From: Alkaliphilus oremlandii OhILAs
Lineage (GTDB): Bacteria; Bacillota; Clostridia; Peptostreptococcales; Natronincolaceae
Assembly (NCBI RefSeq): GCF_000018325.1
Contig: NC_009922.1
Coordinates: 1,922,001 to 1,986,000, forward strand
Length of the DNA: 64,000 nucleotides
Direction of reading: 5' to 3'
A program made the translations under genes and the position numbers. The notes below the pieces were generated by a model. That model had not been told where the DNA came from. It searched no databases and saw nothing but the letters and a program-made list of their open reading frames with translations. Shown piece by piece: positions 61,365 through 64,000 of the stretch. Position 1 is the stretch's first letter. Each line of letters opens with the position of its first letter.

Positions 61365-61909
61365 TATTTCCCTCCAACTGCTGGTTTTGTTTGACTAACT
61401 ATATCCATCTTCCATGAATCACAGTTGAGTTTCAACAATGCATGGTTATCCCAGTTTGTAAACTCGTCTGCCTGTATCAACAAATCATTATCTTGCCATC
61501 CCTCAAAACAGATGACATCAAGGGGAATAGGCGAATCAACTGAAATAATTTGTTGCCCTTCTTTATCAAGAACATAAATATCATAGTATGTTGCAACTAC
61601 GCAATCGCCATTCGGGGAAACGGATAGTTCTTTATATTCTGGTTGGTCTTCAAAACTATATAATTGACCATCGACTCGATTAAGTATATATAGATAATCT
61701 GAAGTAAGCACATAAATAGAATCATACTTATCAGATATTCCAAGACCTTTATAATCTCCTCTAAACTCACCACACCATTCCTTGTAGTTCTCATCAGTGA
61801 ATTTTATCCAAGTCCAGTTTTGAGAATTCCACGAACTCTTAATGTCATATACAACCTCTTCATATATTCCTGATCCTGGAACATGAATTTGTTCTGCACA
61901 CAAAATCAT
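61364..61909 (-). CDS. Beta-propeller-like unknown protein, first of the cassette
   Basis: 181 residues with repeated blade-like segments (DSIYVLTSDYLYILNRVDGQL, CVVATYYDIYVLDKEGQQ). It resembles its downstream neighbour in overall plan. AAGGGG precedes the ATG. Possibly an immunity or adaptor set; unproved. Confidence 0.6.
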   Translation of the reverse strand: MILCAEQIHVPGSGIYEEVVYDIKSSWNSQNWTWIKFTDENYKEWCGEFRGDYKGLGISDKYDSIYVLTSDYLYILNRVDGQLYSFEDQPEYKELSVSPNGDCVVATYYDIYVLDKEGQQIISVDSPIPLDVICFEGWQDNDLLIQADEFTNWDNHALLKLNCDSWKMDIVSQTKPAVGGK

Positions 61910-61935
61910 AACATTTCCCCTTATATCTAACCTTT

Positions 61936-62063
61936 TTCGTATGTTTTATAACTTAAATCCATCGTACCAACATTAAAACATACGAATCTATGTATGTGAC
62001 CCTCTGTCTTCAATGCTTTCAGATTTTCGTATGTTTTATTTATGATACGGTTCACTGTATCAT
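61936..62063. repeat. Cluster of CATACGAA repeats and a GTTCA hairpin
   Basis: TTCGTATGTTTTA (about 61936), its inverse TAAAACATACGAA (about 61974) and a second TTCGTATGTTTTA (about 62031) are followed by the hairpin at 62042-62063 (8-bp stem including a G-U, loop GTTCAC). This lies between the cargo and the replication gene and could be iterons, a single-strand origin or a recombination site. The remaining gap 62064-62288 has a TGTCGAA-bearing segment (62171-62209) but no gene. Confidence 0.55.
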
Positions 62064-62288
62064 ATTCTAAAATTGTTTCATACTAACTACTTCGCTGTTA
62101 TTACAAATAATACTTCTTGAAATCAAAATTTGATATCATTCTATGTTCTAACTCTCTACATAATATACTATTTCACGCAGATAGTCTGTCGAATCATGTC
62201 ACTAAAAACAAACAAAAATTCTGTCATTATAAATACTTAAACGTTTAATAAATTCTATATTAAACAACAATACGTTTAGTACTAGTAG

Positions 62289-63518
62289 CTAACCAATTCT
62301 AATATCATTATATCTAAGCTCATTATCAACATCCAAACCCATCTCATAAATAGAATTATAGATACAAGCCTTTAAATAAACTACTGTATTTTTTATCTCT
62401 TTTTCACTACTAGCTTTCTTGAACTTAGCTATAGCATGATCTATAACTAGAAAATTAAGTTTTTCTATATCTTTCTTAATCATATCTACTGGAATTATAT
62501 TGTCACCTATCTTTATCATTTTTTTATTTTCAATATCCAAAAACAATAATCTTAAAGCATGAATAACTGCATCTCTATAAGTTTCATCAATAAGATGAAC
62601 TTCACATTTCTCTAACATTAAGTAAAAATCTTCCATCCGTTGTGTACATCTATCCTGTACATCAGTCATATTATTTAAATCATGTGCATTATTAACTTTA
62701 AATTCATTATCATCATAAATGTAATTATCTATAGACTGACTGATAGACTTAGAAATATTAAAACCTTTAGATCTATTAAAAACATTAGAAATATTAGGAG
62801 CAGTATTAACGCTAGAATCCATGCTGTCTTGAGGTTGATTTTGTTGTCCCTTTTCAGGATAAGTGGTTATCCTCTTTTGGGATGACGGGTTATCCCTTTT
62901 TGGGACAAGTGGCTGTCCTAATTTGGGTTGTCCCTTTTTAGGATAACTCCTTTGCCTATATCCCCTATCCTCTATTTCTTGGTTTACAACGTCAGAATCT
63001 TTATACTCTAATCCCTTCTCTCCTTGATCTCCATCAGTCTCTCTAATAAAACTTTCTCTAGATTCTTCGGTGTTATCTTCTACATTCACTTTCGTATCTT
63101 CATTGGATTCAATAGATGTTTCATCCATGATTCCATCTTCATCATTACAATTTCTGCTTTTCCAATCTCTAATTTTCTTAAGTGGCTCAAATGGAACAAT
63201 ATCATTTAAAATATATATGTTTCTATTGTTGCTGCCTTTTTCTATATCAATAAGCCCACATTCATAAGCGAGTTTTAACAATCTGTAAAATCTATTTCTA
63301 GATACATTAAAGGCTTTAAATAGAGCTTCATTATTTGCAAATATTAAACTATTTTCTGCTTTCCCTTCATAGTTTCTTCTGTCTATATATTGATTGAAAG
63401 TTACATAAAAACTAACTAAATCAAAATCATATTCTCTTAAATTATCCAATACCAGGTACGTATCACTGAATGTTAATTGTTCCCTAGTTCTCTTTGCAGT
63501 ACGTTTTAATTCATTCAT
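62289..63518 (-). CDS. Winged-helix replication initiator-like protein
   Basis: 409 residues with GGGGG upstream of the ATG. The N-terminal domain (about 40-115) is a winged-helix (NEALFKAFNVSRNRFYRLLKLAYECGLIDIEKG) of the kind found in plasmid and ICE replication or DnaD-like proteins. The middle is a low-complexity linker with lysine-glycine-glutamine-proline runs (KKGQPKLGQPLVPKRDN) that look like short repeat expansions. The C-terminal domain (about 330-409) has KKDIEKLNFLVIDHAIAKFK. Two decayed copies of this end lie further left. Initiation of element replication is inferred. Confidence 0.65.
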   Translation of the reverse strand: MNELKRTAKRTREQLTFSDTYLVLDNLREYDFDLVSFYVTFNQYIDRRNYEGKAENSLIFANNEALFKAFNVSRNRFYRLLKLAYECGLIDIEKGSNNRNIYILNDIVPFEPLKKIRDWKSRNCNDEDGIMDETSIESNEDTKVNVEDNTEESRESFIRETDGDQGEKGLEYKDSDVVNQEIEDRGYRQRSYPKKGQPKLGQPLVPKRDNPSSQKRITTYPEKGQQNQPQDSMDSSVNTAPNISNVFNRSKGFNISKSISQSIDNYIYDDNEFKVNNAHDLNNMTDVQDRCTQRMEDFYLMLEKCEVHLIDETYRDAVIHALRLLFLDIENKKMIKIGDNIIPVDMIKKDIEKLNFLVIDHAIAKFKKASSEKEIKNTVVYLKACIYNSIYEMGLDVDNELRYNDIRIG

Positions 63519-63564
63519 TACGATTCCCCCATTTTTTAAATATTGTTTTAGTAATTAGAAAAAG

Positions 63565-63588
63565 AAAAAACACCCTTTCGAGTGTTTT
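63565..63588 (-). terminator. Terminator of the peptidase gene
   Basis: AAAACAC/GTGTTTT stem with a T-run on the minus strand, between the C39-type gene and the replication gene. Confidence 0.7.
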
Positions 63589-63661
63589 GCTTTTTTCATA
63601 GAATTTAAGTTGTTCAATTATAAAATTTTTAGATTTCGTTTTTAGTATAAGTCCTCTAGAG

Positions 63662-64000
63662 TTACGGCCTAAAGATCCAAAATGGACTGCCATTTACTCC
63701 TCCGATTTTACTGCTCTCATTCATAATAATGGATAAATCCCATTCCTTATTACTTCTTTCAACACTAGCCGAATCATGTATTAATATCTTTCCGTTTTCT
63801 GTAACGCCTCTTAAAACGATAAAATGGCCGCCATTTGTAAATTGACCTTTTCCCATAGCAACGATGACTGGATATCCATCACTAAGAGCTTTAAGTATAG
63901 CATTCGGGTTTCTTCTACTTACTGCTTCAACGTTAAGTCCATAATGCTTTCCTCCATCCGTCATCAAGGACCAATAGCTTCCTGCTCCCTCGGCTCTATG
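63662..64000 (-). CDS. C-terminal part of a C39-like peptidase
   Basis: The frame is open to the right edge, so the N-terminus and catalytic cysteine are outside the window. The visible 112 residues match the peptidase C39 fold: YPVIVAMGKGQFTNGGHFIVLRGV with the catalytic histidine, and ILIHDSAS with the third residue of the triad. Such domains occur in cell-wall hydrolases of ICEs and phages and in peptide-processing enzymes. Here a role in DNA transfer through the wall is possible. Confidence 0.7.
   Translation of the reverse strand, partial: HRAEGAGSYWSLMTDGGKHYGLNVEAVSRRNPNAILKALSDGYPVIVAMGKGQFTNGGHFIVLRGVTENGKILIHDSASVERSNKEWDLSIIMNESSKIGGVNGSPFWIFRP

Larger units (their letters stand above)
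26697..64000. mobile_element. Integrated element carrying a defence island (left end in window)
   Basis: It begins inside the superoxide dismutase gene beside a large serine recombinase and continues to the window edge, more than 37 kb. It contains phage-type divergent repressors, a winged-helix replication protein, toxin-antitoxin genes, restriction-modification and several candidate defence systems. Base composition looks lower in GC than the core genes to the left. No conjugation or phage structural gene is visible, apart from the C39-type peptidase fragment at the edge, so whether it is an ICE, an IME or a phage is open. Confidence 0.8.

Noticed and set aside
62510..63518. The lysine-glycine-proline linker of the replication protein as a separate repeat array
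   Set aside because: The frame is continuous and the repeats are short amino-acid level expansions within one gene.

Overview
The window looks like the chromosome of a low-GC, strictly anaerobic member of the Clostridia. The evidence is an AT-rich sequence, GGAGG-type ribosome binding sites, a phosphate butyryltransferase-type acyltransferase, a rubrerythrin, and MutS2 and TypA of the Firmicutes type. Many genes and both rRNA leaders carry standard sigma-A signals. I would place it near Alkaliphilus-type Clostridia, but I cannot fix the genus from sequence alone.

Layout. (1) Positions 1-1302: the end of an unknown gene, translationally coupled to a tyrosine recombinase. (2) Positions 1325-7724, minus strand: one rRNA operon (16S, tRNA-Ala, 23S, 5S) followed by a 12-tRNA array and a terminator. 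It has two tandem upstream promoters and a third inside the operon ahead of 23S. (3) Positions 7.98-26.1 kb: core chromosomal genes, mostly on the minus strand. They are ptb, a three-gene TPR/membrane/radical-SAM operon, a phospholipase-C-like protein, a probable structured RNA at 13.8-14.0 kb, a degenerate ADP-ribosylglycohydrolase, DUF523, mutS2, typA, two flavoproteins, rubrerythrin, an FMN-binding protein and a pair of Gate-domain membrane proteins.

(4) At about 26.70 kb a Cu/Zn superoxide dismutase gene is cut off in mid-domain. A large serine recombinase gene abuts the break. Everything from there to the window end (more than 37 kb) reads as one integrated mobile element, whose other end lies outside the window. 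It carries a small gene ahead of the recombinase, a secreted toxin with an overlapping probable immunity gene, a type III toxin-antitoxin locus (ToxN with a repeat RNA), zinc-ribbon proteins, a divergent pair of repressors with a palindromic operator, an NgoPII-type restriction-modification pair, and a three-gene operon built round a 1903-residue DUF1998 helicase resembling Druantia DruE. Further on come a GIY-YIG nuclease, a DUF6602-type nuclease beside a membrane protein, a frameshifted HEPN/zinc-ribbon protein, a nuclease-STAND-HEAT protein resembling Avs sensors, a second HEPN protein, three small genes of which two look like beta-propeller proteins, a winged-helix replication protein, and the end of a C39-type peptidase.

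The element is therefore a defence island with a replication-like module. Its cargo is punctuated by decayed copies of the 3' end of the replication gene and by small related hairpins with a GTTCA loop that flank cargo genes. These suggest that modules were stacked by repeated recombination at the same kind of site. The most promising novel systems are the helicase operon with its two unassigned partners, the STAND-nuclease-HEAT protein, and the HEPN proteins. The cassette-boundary repeats and the pseudoknotted RNA at 13.8 kb also merit a close look.
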